Positions 9,876 to 18,455 of a stretch of 64,000 nt of DNA are shown in pieces. A program made the position numbers and the translations under genes. The notes under the pieces are model-generated. The model worked only from the letters and a program-made list of their open reading frames with translations. It was not told the DNA's origin and ran no database searches. The stretch's first letter is position 1. Each line of letters opens with the position of its first letter. The stretch comes from CAZWBR01 sp964632305 (lineage in GTDB: Bacteria > Bacteroidota > Bacteroidia > Bacteroidales > Prolixibacteraceae), in NCBI GenBank assembly GCA_964632305.1, contig CAZWBR010000018.1, positions 1 through 64,000 on the forward strand. Direction: 5' to 3'.

Positions 9876-11243
9876 ATGAATAAGTCATTGAAAACAGATG
9901 TTGTCGTGATTGGGGCAGGACTTACCGGTCTTACCCTCGCTTTTTACCTTCAAAAGGCGGGAAAGAAGGTGGTCGTAGTTGAAAAGGAAAACCGTTGCGG
10001 GGGGGCGATCCGTACCTTTCAGGAGGAGGGATTTCTCTACGAGTCGGGCCCCAACACCGGGGTCTTATCTTCTCCCGAGCTGGTGATGCTTTTCGATGAT
10101 TTGAAAGGACGGTGCGAACCTGAACTGGCCAATCCGCAAGCCAAGCAACGGTGGATCCTGAAGGACGGGAAATGGCAGGCGCTCCCTTCGGGCCCGCTCT
10201 CGGCCATTACGACCGACCTATTCACCTGGAAAGATAAGTTTCGTATTCTGGGTGAGCCGTTCCGCAAGCCGGGCAACGATCCGCTGGAGAGTTTGGCCGA
10301 TATGGTTATCCGCCGGATGGGACGGAGCTATCTGAATTATGCCGTCGATCCGTTTGTTGCCGGGATCTATGCCGGCGACCCTAAGCAGTTGGTCACCAAG
10401 TTTGCCATGCCCAAACTCTATAACCTGGAACATAACTACGGAAGCTTTATCCGTGGAGCGATCAGGAAGAGTAAGGAGCCGAAAACTGAGACCGAGAAAC
10501 GGGCGACCAAAGAGGTCTTCTCGGTAAAAGGTGGGCTGCAAAACCTGACCGATGCACTGGCCGATGCGATTAATTCGGAAAATATCCTGTTGAATTGCAG
10601 CACGATCACAGTTGAGGTTAAGGCGGGCGGTTTTCAGACGTTGGTCCATCAACCCGGAGCGGAAACGGTGATTGATTCCGAAAAGGTAATTTCTGCCGTT
10701 GGAGGCTATGCCCTCCCATCCATCTTTCCGTTCCTCGAAAATGAGCTGGTGCCGGTTGCTTCACTTGAATATGCCCGGGTGGCCCAGGTGGTGGTGGGAT
10801 ACAACAAATGGAGCGGCATCCCGATCAATGCTTTCGGCGGATTGGTGCCTTCGCTCGAGAAACGTAAAATACTGGGGATTCTCTTCCCTTCCTCAATCTT
10901 CCCTAACCGGGCACCCGAAGGCGGCGCCCTTCTTTCGGTTTTCATTGGCGGAATGCGCAACCCCGATGTTTATGACCTTGACGATGATTCATTAAAAGAG
11001 GTCGCATTACAGGAGATCGCCGACACGCTTCATCCTTCCGCTCCAATGCCCGATCTGGCTAGGCTCTTCCGTTATCCTCACGCGATACCGCAATACGGAA
11101 AGGCTTCCGGGGAGAAGCTGGAACGGATCGCCGAATTGGAGAAGCGTTTTCCGGGATTGATCCTGGCCGGCAATATCCGCGACGGGATTGGCATGTCAGA
11201 CCGGACTAAACAAGGCAGAACCATCGCCGATCAGCTTGGCTAA
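9876..11243 (+). CDS. hemG: Protoporphyrinogen oxidase (HemY type, FAD)
   Basis: This 455-residue flavoprotein oxidises protoporphyrinogen IX to protoporphyrin IX. The FAD dinucleotide-binding motif is VVVIGAGLTGLTLAF near residues 9-23, with the second FAD signature VVVVEKENRCGGAIRT. The C-terminal end (GLILAGNIRDGIGMSDRTKQG) matches the FAD-closing segment of the HemY/PPO family. It is often named hemG in Bacteroidota although it is unrelated to the flavodoxin-type HemG of E. coli. It begins 2 bases after the hemN stop, an operon arrangement. It could in principle act on coproporphyrinogen, but HemN upstream argues for the protoporphyrin route. Confidence 0.92.
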   Translation: MNKSLKTDVVVIGAGLTGLTLAFYLQKAGKKVVVVEKENRCGGAIRTFQEEGFLYESGPNTGVLSSPELVMLFDDLKGRCEPELANPQAKQRWILKDGKWQALPSGPLSAITTDLFTWKDKFRILGEPFRKPGNDPLESLADMVIRRMGRSYLNYAVDPFVAGIYAGDPKQLVTKFAMPKLYNLEHNYGSFIRGAIRKSKEPKTETEKRATKEVFSVKGGLQNLTDALADAINSENILLNCSTITVEVKAGGFQTLVHQPGAETVIDSEKVISAVGGYALPSIFPFLENELVPVASLEYARVAQVVVGYNKWSGIPINAFGGLVPSLEKRKILGILFPSSIFPNRAPEGGALLSVFIGGMRNPDVYDLDDDSLKEVALQEIADTLHPSAPMPDLARLFRYPHAIPQYGKASGEKLERIAELEKRFPGLILAGNIRDGIGMSDRTKQGRTIADQLG

Positions 11244-11320
11244 AAGAAAATGTGTGGCGCTTTAGCAGATCATTGAAAAAAATATTAATTTAAGGCACTT
11301 ACTTTGGAAAAATCGTGTGT

Positions 11321-11641
11321 ATGATCGAAAGAATAAAACAAAAGTGGAATATCCGGTCGAATTGGCAATTGATAGTGATACTCTTTGTCTTTGCGGCAAC
11401 CGGTTGCCTGGCTTTAATGGTCAGAAAGTTGGCATTCAAACAGGCCGGGATTACTCCTGAAACCTCTCTCTGGATCAAAATTCCGCTTTTCTTTATCGTG
11501 GTCTTTCCGACATACCAGGTGATGCTGGTGGTTATCGGCGGCTTGTGCGGCCAATTTCGATTTTTCTATGCCTTTCAGAAGAGGAATTTCAGCTTCCTGT
11601 TGCGCAAACGGGAAGTTAAATTACAAATTGAGGTCGAATAA
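11321..11641 (+). CDS. Small two-helix membrane protein, DUF6787-like
   Basis: This 106-residue protein has two hydrophobic segments (about residues 18-38 and 58-82) and a characteristic end GQFRFFYAFQKRNFSFLLR. It resembles the Bacteroidota small membrane family I know as DUF6787; the assignment is from memory. Start is the ATG at 11321; a GTG two codons earlier is possible. It is placed between the protoporphyrinogen oxidase and ferrochelatase genes, 10 bases before the latter, so a membrane role linked to late heme synthesis, such as an enzyme anchor, is conceivable but unproven. Confidence 0.72.
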   Translation: MIERIKQKWNIRSNWQLIVILFVFAATGCLALMVRKLAFKQAGITPETSLWIKIPLFFIVVFPTYQVMLVVIGGLCGQFRFFYAFQKRNFSFLLRKREVKLQIEVE

Positions 11642-11650
11642 GCTACCAGG

Positions 11651-12664
11651 ATGGAGCAGAATCCCCGCACTGCACTGTTGCTGATCAATGTCGGGACGCC
11701 TGATCAACCTGAGGTCTCTGCGGTCCGGCGATATCTTGCACAGTTTTTGAACGATCCGCGGGTGATTAATCTTCCTTGGCTGATGCGTAAGATCCTGATT
11801 AACCTGATCATCGTTCCGTTCCGTGCCCCAAAATCCACTCTACTCTATCAACGCCTTTGGACAGAGAAGGGCTCACCACTACTCTTTTATGCCCGTCAGA
11901 CGGTGGAGAAACTAAACATGCAACTGGAGAGCGGGAACAAGGCTTTTGTGGCGATGCGTTACGGTAACCCTTCCATTCCGAAGGTTCTGGAGCAGATCCG
12001 CAAGGAAGGATTCTCCCGCCTGATCATTCTTCCACTCTTTCCCCAATATGCCTCTTCGACCAGCGAGACGGCGATTCAGGCTGTTCGTGCTGCCATGAAA
12101 AAGTTGCAATTCTGCCCCGACGTACAGGTGATTGATCAGTTTTATTCCCATCCGGCCTTTCTTCAGGCCTACACCGACCGGATTCAACTGATGAATCCTG
12201 ATCAGTTCGACCATATACTTTTCTCCTATCATGGCCTTCCAATCAGCCATATTCGTAAGGCCCATCCCCATATTCAGGAGAGCCAATGTAGTTGCATGGA
12301 TGTGATGCCAATGTATGGGACTATCTGTTACAAAGCGACCTGTTATGAGACGACGCGTCTGCTGGCCGGCCAGCTTCAGCTTCCCGAAGGAAAATACTCT
12401 ACTGCTTTTCAGTCGCGTTTATCGAAAAACTGGCTGACTCCCTTCTCCGATCAGGTCATTCGGGAGCTGGCCACTCAAGGTAAGAAAAGGGTGCTTGTCG
12501 TGGCTCCGGCTTTCGTGGCAGATTGTCTGGAGACAACCATTGAGATAGGAGAGGAGTATCGTGATCTTTTCATACAACTGGGCGGAGAGGAACTGGCGCT
12601 GGTTGAAAGTCTGAACGACAGCGACCAATGGATCGATGCGATCAGGGAAATTACATCACTTTAA
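11651..12664 (+). CDS. hemH: Ferrochelatase
   Basis: This 337-residue enzyme inserts Fe2+ into protoporphyrin IX to form heme. The N-terminal LLINVGTPDQPEVSAVRRYL, the catalytic His in FSYHGLPISHIRK, and the C-terminal metal-site Glu in CLETTIEIGEEY are all present. A cysteine-rich stretch in the middle (QCSCMDVMPMYG then CYKATCYETT) follows the family's usual position. It closes the run hemN-hemY-DUF6787-hemH, all in the same direction with gaps of 2 to about 80 bases. Length is normal. Confidence 0.96.
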   Translation: MEQNPRTALLLINVGTPDQPEVSAVRRYLAQFLNDPRVINLPWLMRKILINLIIVPFRAPKSTLLYQRLWTEKGSPLLFYARQTVEKLNMQLESGNKAFVAMRYGNPSIPKVLEQIRKEGFSRLIILPLFPQYASSTSETAIQAVRAAMKKLQFCPDVQVIDQFYSHPAFLQAYTDRIQLMNPDQFDHILFSYHGLPISHIRKAHPHIQESQCSCMDVMPMYGTICYKATCYETTRLLAGQLQLPEGKYSTAFQSRLSKNWLTPFSDQVIRELATQGKKRVLVVAPAFVADCLETTIEIGEEYRDLFIQLGGEELALVESLNDSDQWIDAIREITSL

Positions 12665-12676
12665 TCTGAGTCTAAA

Positions 12677-13255
12677 ATGAAGATGGATGAGAAAATATAT
12701 GAGGGCAGGGAATTTAAGAACTCCGACTTTTCCAGTCAGACCCTGACGGGAATAGAGTTCGAAGACTGCCGCTTTATCAATTGCGATTTTTCAGGGACTA
12801 ACCTCTCCAACTCCGATTTTATAGGGTGCCGGTTCGAAGCGTGCAACCTGGCCCTATCGAAGCTGGGGAACACCGGACTGAAGGAGGTGCAATTTTTGCA
12901 ATGTAAGCTGATCGGGTTGCAGTTTGACCATTGTAACGACTTCTTATTCTCGGTGAAGTTTGAGCAGTGTCAACTCGATTATGCGGTTGTTCATCAAAAG
13001 AAACTGAAAGGGACCCTCTTCTCCCATTGCTCAATGAGGGAGTGCGATCTTACCGAAGCCGATCTTGCTTCGGCGGTCTTCGATCATTGCGATCTCGCCG
13101 ATGCGCAGTTCCTTCATACTGATTTAAGAAAGGCTGATCTGCGTTCAGCGCTTAATTATACCATCGATCCCGAACAGAACAGGATCGCCAAAGCCATCTT
13201 TTCTTACCCTGAAGTGGCAGGTCTGTTGCGCAAATACGATATCCGGATCGAATAG
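12677..13255 (+). CDS. Pentapeptide-repeat protein, Qnr-like
   Basis: This 192-residue protein consists of A(D/N)LxN-type pentapeptide repeats, for example FINCDFSGTNLSNSDFIGCRF, predicted to form a right-handed quadrilateral beta-helix. The C-terminal segment NYTIDPEQNRIAKA followed by FSYPEVAGLL resembles the conserved tail of Qnr-type proteins. Qnr proteins mimic DNA and protect gyrase from quinolones, but most chromosomal homologues have no known role. It begins 12 bases after hemH and may be co-transcribed. An in-frame ATG two codons later (12683) is an equal start candidate. Confidence 0.85.
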   Translation: MKMDEKIYEGREFKNSDFSSQTLTGIEFEDCRFINCDFSGTNLSNSDFIGCRFEACNLALSKLGNTGLKEVQFLQCKLIGLQFDHCNDFLFSVKFEQCQLDYAVVHQKKLKGTLFSHCSMRECDLTEADLASAVFDHCDLADAQFLHTDLRKADLRSALNYTIDPEQNRIAKAIFSYPEVAGLLRKYDIRIE

Positions 13256-13355
13256 GATTATCAGCTTTTTATTCGATTGAAAAACCAATGGTCCGGATCT
13301 TTTCAGGTCCTTCGGTTCATTCTTCATGTTTACTAATTCAATGCTTGCGCTATCT

Positions 13356-14021
13356 TCAGAAATCAATGTCGTAAAGGCCTTGTCCATCCTCTTCGAACTT
13401 CTTCACACTGATGTCGGTCATCGGGTGTTTAATCAGTTGGTAGAGCAGCTCGGGACATATGGTCGCTGAGTGGGCGCCGGCCATGCTGACACGGTAAATT
13501 TGGTCCACTGTCTTGAAACTGGCTGCAAGTACTCTAGAATCCAGATCATATTCAATGGTGTTTTGTACAATGTCGGCTACCACTTCAATGCCATGCGACG
13601 AGATATTGTCGAGACGGCTCACGTAGGGGGCGACGAAATCGGCTCCCGCCCGCATTGCCACTAATGCTTGTTGCTGTGTGAAGATCGCCGTCGCAGTCAC
13701 ACGGATACCGGTATATTTCAATATCCGCATCGCCCTGTACCCTTCGGGGGTTACAGGGATCTTGGCAAAGAAATTATCACCGAAATCGAAATAACTGCGG
13801 TATTTCTTCGCTTCACGCACCATGTCATCGGCTTTCTGTGAGAGCATTTGTACATGCACCATTCCGTTGCCGACCAGTTCCTGTATTCCTTCCACAGCTA
13901 CCGAGAGTTTAAGCCCGGCTTGGCTCAGTATGGTTGGATTGGTGGTTACACCGTCGAGGGGAAAAAAGGTATAGAGATTTCTCAATTCTCCCAGATCAGC
14001 GGTATCTGCCATGTAAATCAT
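13356..14021 (-). CDS. Transaldolase / fructose-6-phosphate aldolase-like
   Basis: This 221-residue protein has the short form of the transaldolase fold (TalC/FSA subfamily). The Schiff-base lysine is K87 in FFAKIPVTPEG, the N-terminal motif is DGVTTNPTIL, and the segment APYVSRLDN follows the family. It would transfer dihydroxyacetone units in the non-oxidative pentose phosphate pathway, or cleave fructose 6-phosphate; sequence alone does not separate the two. The start could also be the fourth codon (MADTADL). It is convergent with the pentapeptide gene, with a 100-base gap. Confidence 0.9.
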   Translation of the reverse strand: MIYMADTADLGELRNLYTFFPLDGVTTNPTILSQAGLKLSVAVEGIQELVGNGMVHVQMLSQKADDMVREAKKYRSYFDFGDNFFAKIPVTPEGYRAMRILKYTGIRVTATAIFTQQQALVAMRAGADFVAPYVSRLDNISSHGIEVVADIVQNTIEYDLDSRVLAASFKTVDQIYRVSMAGAHSATICPELLYQLIKHPMTDISVKKFEEDGQGLYDIDF

Positions 14022-14215
14022 AATCTAATATTTTTTATTTGCCGTAAAGATAAATACGATAATTCCCTTTAAGTTGAAAAATAAGAAAAAAACATTGTTT
14101 GCGATATAATTAAAAGCTTGTTTTAACTGCAAAACCCTTATTATTCTGCTCCTTCTCTTGACTTTCCCCCTGAAAAAGTAAAACTTTGTGTGGAATAAAT
14201 CAAAATTAAACCTCG

Positions 14216-14701
14216 ATGACAACTTATTCCGAAAAAGAATTCTCCTGCTGTCCCCCCTTCAATCCTGAATTATGGGAAGACAAAATCTGTGATTGGGAAA
14301 ACAAACGGTTCATCAAAGACCATGTTCGTACCTTCTTCTACATGCCGATGAACTTCGGGTCGGTGATGCAGCGTCTGGACCGACTGGTCAAGAAGGCTGA
14401 TGCGACTGTCCCCGACTGGCTCTGTCTCTCCGATCATACCTCGAAATGGAACATGGATATTTACCTCGCCACCGATAGAGAGGTGCCAGGGGCAGAGAAT
14501 GTTTCCCTTACCGGAAAATTCTACAGTCGTGTCTATGAAGGCCCATTCAAGGATACCGGTAAATGGTGTAAGGACTTTGAAGCGAAAACTGCCGAGAAAA
14601 GCTTCGCTGTCAAGCGCTGGCTAATGTGGTACACCACCTGCCCGAAATGTGCGAAGAAATATGGAAAGAACTATGTCGCGATAATGGGGCAGGTCGAATA
14701 A
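14216..14701 (+). CDS. Conserved hypothetical protein (putative hydrolase family)
   Basis: This 161-residue soluble protein starts with MTTYSEKEFSCCPPFNPELW and has a late CxxC pair in CPKCAKKYGKNY. The build (short alpha/beta, no signal peptide) resembles proteins annotated only as hydrolase in many bacteria and related to the GyrI-like ligand-binding fold; I hold that with moderate confidence and no catalytic residue can be named. It is divergent from the transaldolase gene and convergent with the secreted protease. Confidence 0.7.
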   Translation: MTTYSEKEFSCCPPFNPELWEDKICDWENKRFIKDHVRTFFYMPMNFGSVMQRLDRLVKKADATVPDWLCLSDHTSKWNMDIYLATDREVPGAENVSLTGKFYSRVYEGPFKDTGKWCKDFEAKTAEKSFAVKRWLMWYTTCPKCAKKYGKNYVAIMGQVE

Positions 14702-14740
14702 AAAAAAAGAGCCGGCAGGAAACTTAGTCCTGTCAGCTCT
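14700..14740 (-). terminator. Terminator of the secreted protease gene
   Basis: A stem AGAGCCGGCAGGA / TCCTGTCAGCTCT (two imperfect pairs) is preceded on the plus strand by nine A, giving a T-run on the minus strand just downstream of the protease stop codon. Confidence 0.8.
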
Positions 14741-14760
14741 CCCTGTTTATCACTTCTGTT

Positions 14761-15933
14761 TCAGTGATGTGCTATTGAATCGGGTTCGTTGTCCGGATCA
14801 TCAATGACATATCCATCTCGTTTGACCGTTCCCAAAAGCAGTAACCCGGCAACATGGGGTGCAGCCATCGATGTCCCTGACATGGTCGCGTAACCGCCAT
14901 CTTTATAGGTCGATTTAATACTTACGCCCGGGGCACACCAATCGATTGGTGGGTTTCCGTAATTCGAGAAATAGGCCCACTTATCCCCGCTGCCCATGGC
15001 CGAAATCGTATAGATATTTGTTCCGTTTACCCGCGCCGGTGAGTGGTTATTGGCATCGTCCGATTCATTGCCGGCGGCAAGAACGAACTTTACCTTTGCC
15101 GAGGCTCCCAGAACCGCGTCATCCAAATCCTGCGATATCCCTCCGCCTAAACTCATATTGGCTACATCGCCCGACTTTCCGTTGGCCGCTACATAGTTGA
15201 CTCCGGCAATAACCCCTGAAGTAAAGCCGCTGCCGCGACGGTCGAGTACCCTGACCGATACCACGGTAGCTCCGGCGGCTACACCGATCACGCCAATCTC
15301 ATTGTCTATTGCAGCAATGGTGCCGGCTACGTGTGTCCCGTGCCCGTTCTGATCATCCGGGGTGGTGCGGGCGCCCAAAAAAGTTCTGGAGCGGATTCCA
15401 TCCACCGTTAAATCGGGATGATCAAGATCAATACCCGAATCAATAATCCAGGCAGTCTTCCCAATGCCGCTAATTCCTCCTCCTACACGGGTAATACCCC
15501 ATGGAATTTGTTCTGCTGGTGGAATTGGGGCCGGCTTTCCTTTAACTTCGATCGGTGATAGTGCGATCTCCTTATCGGCTTCGATATAGGCCACTTCACT
15601 GTCGGCTTCCATCTTTTTCATCTGTCCGGGGGCCATCTTTACCGTGAACCCCTGCAATGCGGTTTCGTAAACCTCTTCCGGATCGCCCGACAGTTCATAT
15701 TTCTTCATCAACCCGTAGGCTTTTTCTTTTACTTTTTGGTTTCTGATTCCAAAATCAGCAGCCTCTATTTGGGCATCTTTCTTCAGTACAACGATGTACT
15801 TGGCAGCGATCGTTGCACTTTTCAGGTTTTCAGCCTCTTGGTTGGCTACCGATGTAATCTCTTCCTTCGTGCAGTTGGCCATCAACAAAACGACCACCCC
15901 TACACCCACAGCCAGTGCCTTGAATTTTTTCAT
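14761..15933 (-). CDS. Secreted S8 (subtilisin-like) serine protease
   Basis: This 390-residue exported protease carries a complete triad: Asp165 (WIIDSGID), His198 (NGHGTHVAG) and Ser355 (SGTSMAAPHVAG), with oxyanion Asn289 (AAGNE). Residues about 45-125 form an inhibitor I9-type propeptide (KYIVVLKK to VAYIEADKE), so it should be made as an inactive precursor. The N-terminus is hydrophobic and ends LLMANC; this resembles a lipoprotein signal but has Asn before the Cys, which is unusual, so it may be either a lipoprotein or cleaved by signal peptidase I. The start is the ATG at 15933 with GGGA six bases upstream. It is monocistronic with its own terminator. Confidence 0.92.
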   Translation of the reverse strand: MKKFKALAVGVGVVVLLMANCTKEEITSVANQEAENLKSATIAAKYIVVLKKDAQIEAADFGIRNQKVKEKAYGLMKKYELSGDPEEVYETALQGFTVKMAPGQMKKMEADSEVAYIEADKEIALSPIEVKGKPAPIPPAEQIPWGITRVGGGISGIGKTAWIIDSGIDLDHPDLTVDGIRSRTFLGARTTPDDQNGHGTHVAGTIAAIDNEIGVIGVAAGATVVSVRVLDRRGSGFTSGVIAGVNYVAANGKSGDVANMSLGGGISQDLDDAVLGASAKVKFVLAAGNESDDANNHSPARVNGTNIYTISAMGSGDKWAYFSNYGNPPIDWCAPGVSIKSTYKDGGYATMSGTSMAAPHVAGLLLLGTVKRDGYVIDDPDNEPDSIAHH

Positions 15934-16177
15934 AATATTTCCCAATTATTATTAGATATAGCTATGCAATTTAAGTCGAAATCCTTAGAAAAGCAATATT
16001 ATAACGGTGTATCTTTCAGTCTATATAGAATTATTTGTGCAGCGCTCTTCTGTTTATTGGCTTTGAACCTAACTATTTCATAATTTTACTGTGCTCTGTT
16101 TCCGAGGAAGCTTGCGCTAAATATTTCCGCGATCGATTCTGTTTCGGGAAGTAGAGTACCAACTAATTGTAATAATC

Positions 16178-16612
16178 ATGAATAGCGAGAAAGAAACCAT
16201 GCTGTTACGCGACCCTCAGATACTTCCCGTCGATGAGGTATTGAACGGTGCGCTGGGTGAAAGTTACCCAGCATTCGGAGAGTTGGTGAACACTATCTCC
16301 AACGTCGAATATGGCCTTATGCCCGAATGGAACTACTACAACGACGGGAAGGCCTGGCTCTGCAAAGTGCTTTTTAAGAAGAAGACCGTCTTCTGGCTCT
16401 CGGTGTGGGACGGCTATTTCAAAGCCACTTTCTACTTTACCGAAAAGAATTGCGGCGGCCTCGACGACCTGGACCTCGATCGGGAGTTAATGCAAAGTTT
16501 CGTTAAGAGCAAACCGATCGGAAGGTTGATGCCCTTTACCTTTGTGATCCGCGAAAGCATTCAGCTTACCGATCTGCTGAAAGTCATTCAATACAAAAAA
16601 AGCCTGAAATGA
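16178..16612 (+). CDS. DUF3788 family protein
   Basis: This 144-residue cytoplasmic protein has the DUF3788 layout: LLRDPQILP and VDEVLNGALG at the N-terminus, WNYYNDGKAWLCKVLFKKKT in the middle, and a run of aromatic residues in VFWLSVWDGYFKATFYF. The function of the family is unknown. Its stop overlaps the start of the next acetyltransferase gene in ATGA, so the two are translationally coupled. Confidence 0.8.
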   Translation: MNSEKETMLLRDPQILPVDEVLNGALGESYPAFGELVNTISNVEYGLMPEWNYYNDGKAWLCKVLFKKKTVFWLSVWDGYFKATFYFTEKNCGGLDDLDLDRELMQSFVKSKPIGRLMPFTFVIRESIQLTDLLKVIQYKKSLK

Positions 16613-17124
16613 TAGCATACAAACTTCGTCAATGGACATTTGATGATTTGGAGAGTGTGTCGCGTCATGCCGATAATCCAAAAATTACCCGTTTTATGTC
16701 CGATGGGTTCCCGATCAGCCGAGATCAGTGGAAACTATTTCTGGAGCATGTTGTCCAAAATAAGTCATTGCATTATCAGGCCATAGAGATTGACGGGGAA
16801 GCAGTCGGGGGAATAGGCATTAGTCCGAAAACCGATATCTTGCGAAACAATGCCGAGCTCGGTTACTGGTTAAGCGAAAATTATTGGGGGAAGGGGATCA
16901 TGGTAAGGGCCGTTGAAGAGATCACGAAGACCGCTTTCGATACTCTCCCTATCAACCGGATATTCGCCACGCCGTTTGGTAACAATATCGCTTCTCAACG
17001 TCTGCTCGAAAAATGTGGTTTCCACCTTGAAGCACGCTTCGAAAAGATTATCCTCAAGAATGGTGAGTTGCTCGATGAACTGGTTTACGCGTCACGAAGA
17101 AAGGATTGTTCTTCCGATCGTTGA
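16609..17124 (+). CDS. GNAT acetyltransferase, RimJ/RimL-like
   Basis: This 171-residue N-acetyltransferase uses acetyl-CoA. The layout is that of the RimJ/RimL branch (LRQWTFDDLESVSRHADNP at the start, ELGYWLSENYWGKGIMVRAV for the CoA site, NIASQRLLEKCGF near the end). The substrate cannot be told; ribosomal-protein N-termini and small amines are both possible. ATGA overlap with the DUF3788 gene indicates a two-gene operon. Confidence 0.88.
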   Translation: MIAYKLRQWTFDDLESVSRHADNPKITRFMSDGFPISRDQWKLFLEHVVQNKSLHYQAIEIDGEAVGGIGISPKTDILRNNAELGYWLSENYWGKGIMVRAVEEITKTAFDTLPINRIFATPFGNNIASQRLLEKCGFHLEARFEKIILKNGELLDELVYASRRKDCSSDR

Positions 17125-17130
17125 TCCTGC

Positions 17131-17170
17131 TTTGTTTTGGAATCTCTACTGCCTTAAACTTTTATATTTG
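17131..17170 (+). promoter_or_regulatory. Promoter before a broken small secreted ORF
   Basis: TATATTTG at 17163-17170 fits the -7 box, and TTG at 17137-17139 sits 23 bases upstream as a possible -33 box. It is followed after 20 bases by the ATG at 17191. Confidence 0.45.
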
Positions 17171-17190
17171 TCTCTTTGCCGACTGTGAAA

Positions 17191-17440
17191 ATGAAAACAT
17201 CCTCTGCTTTCCGTTATTTTAGCCTCCTGCTAATCATTCAATTTAGCGGTAATCCTGGATGATGTTGAGCCCGATACCTACCAACGCAAGGTTGGGAGAG
17301 AAGGTTGCAAAACTGGTCCTGCGCGAAGACAATCAGATCAACGAAGAGAAGGGAACCAATTTGGGAAGGGCCGAGTTGAAGGACCAAAAAAAGATGATGT
17401 CTGTCAAGGGTAGGAATAATTCCTGTGCTTTGTTTTTTAT
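17191..17440 (+). pseudogene. Possible decayed small secreted protein
   Basis: The ATG at 17191 opens a signal-peptide-like sequence (MKTSSAFRYFSLLLIIQFSG) that stops after 23 codons. Another frame, read from 17259, continues for about 50 residues in a charged sequence containing KVAKLVLREDNQINEEKG before becoming random. A frameshift in a former exported protein would explain this. I do not recognise the parent family, so this remains tentative. Confidence 0.3.
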
Positions 17441-17484
17441 AATTGTTTGTTGTACTTTTAGATACAATCAAAAGTTCAGTAGCC

Positions 17485-18297
17485 ATGAAGTTGAAATTGA
17501 TCTTTTTAATCATCTTCTGTGTCGCTATTCTCCATTCCTGCGACAAAGAGCGGGAGAGCATCTTCCCAGTTGAAAATCAGGATAGCCCTCTGCTGACGAA
17601 GGAAATCTATTCCGACGAATTGTTTAATCAGTACACTTATTCCAACGAGAACCTGCTGAAGGAGCGGAAAAGCAAATGGGCCTACACCGTTTATCATTAC
17701 AATGAGAATCACCAGTTGGTCACCTATGATTTTTATTACGATTCGCGTATTTTCAGCAGCGATTGGGCTACAGCCCAGGCAGCGATGAATAGAACTGATT
17801 GGGTAACTCCTGAAAATACCGAACTAACCGGCACCGGAAAGTATTTCTATTCGAAGAACGGGCAACTCGAAAAGATTCAGGTTACCAATCTGTCGAGCGG
17901 AACGAATTTTTTAACCACTTTTGATTATGATGCAAATGGCCGTATCGCGAAAAAAACCTTCCGGGACAACAATCAAGCCGAAAGCTTCATCGAATATGCT
18001 TATGATGAACGTGGCAATCTGATCCGTGAAACGCGTTACTATCTTTCGAATGGCGCTTCCCAAAAAAGCAGCACTACCGAATATCTCTATGACAATCAAA
18101 AGAACCCCTACAAGGCATTTCAGCGGCTGCTGCTGCCCGGAGAAAATACCAACGAAAATAATATAGTAAAGCAAACAGTTACTTTTTACGAGGATATCCC
18201 CGGAGTCGATAAGGTCCAGGTTGCCGAATCGGCCTATCAGTATAATCAGCAGGGTTATCCGGTCTCAAAAGGGGTGGTTCATTACGAATATCAATGA
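17485..18297 (+). CDS. Lipoprotein with YD/RHS-like repeats
   Basis: This 270-residue lipoprotein has a signal peptide with lipobox ILHSC (Cys19). The body contains repeated units of the YD type, such as DYDANGRIAKKTF, YAYDERGNLIRETRYY and EYLYDNQKNPYKAF, which build beta-strands with Y-D-x-x-G-N turns. It most likely sits at the cell surface or on the periplasmic side of the outer membrane. The function is unknown. The start at 17485 is chosen because the signal peptide begins there; 14 earlier in-frame codons are not family-like. It is followed by a strong terminator. Confidence 0.82.
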   Translation: MKLKLIFLIIFCVAILHSCDKERESIFPVENQDSPLLTKEIYSDELFNQYTYSNENLLKERKSKWAYTVYHYNENHQLVTYDFYYDSRIFSSDWATAQAAMNRTDWVTPENTELTGTGKYFYSKNGQLEKIQVTNLSSGTNFLTTFDYDANGRIAKKTFRDNNQAESFIEYAYDERGNLIRETRYYLSNGASQKSSTTEYLYDNQKNPYKAFQRLLLPGENTNENNIVKQTVTFYEDIPGVDKVQVAESAYQYNQQGYPVSKGVVHYEYQ

Positions 18298-18313
18298 TCG
18301 GGAATAATTTTTT

Positions 18314-18351
18314 AGACCCCGAGGATTCCCAAAACCTTCGGGGTCTTTTGA
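18314..18351 (+). terminator. Terminator of the YD-repeat lipoprotein gene
   Basis: The stem AGACCCCGAGG / CCTTCGGGGTCT is followed by TTTTGATTT, 17 bases past the stop codon. Confidence 0.88.
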
Positions 18352-18410
18352 TTTGCCAGGTTTCCGAATGTTTTGCAGGATAGCAAGGTCAGCAGTGCCG
18401 ATTATAATTC

Positions 18411-18439
18411 TTTGTTAATCGCTCCTTTTGCTATTTTTG
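18411..18439 (+). promoter_or_regulatory. Promoter of the flavin reductase gene
   Basis: TTTG at 18411-18414 and TATTTTTG at 18432-18439, 17 bases apart, resemble the Bacteroidota -33/-7 pair. The ATG follows 16 bases later, so the leader is very short. Confidence 0.55.
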
Positions 18440-18455
18440 TAAAAATTCAAGAATC

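Noticed and set aside
14761..15933. Protease gene as part of a secretion or bacteriocin system
   Set aside because: It has its own terminator and no transporter, precursor peptide or immunity-like gene beside it.
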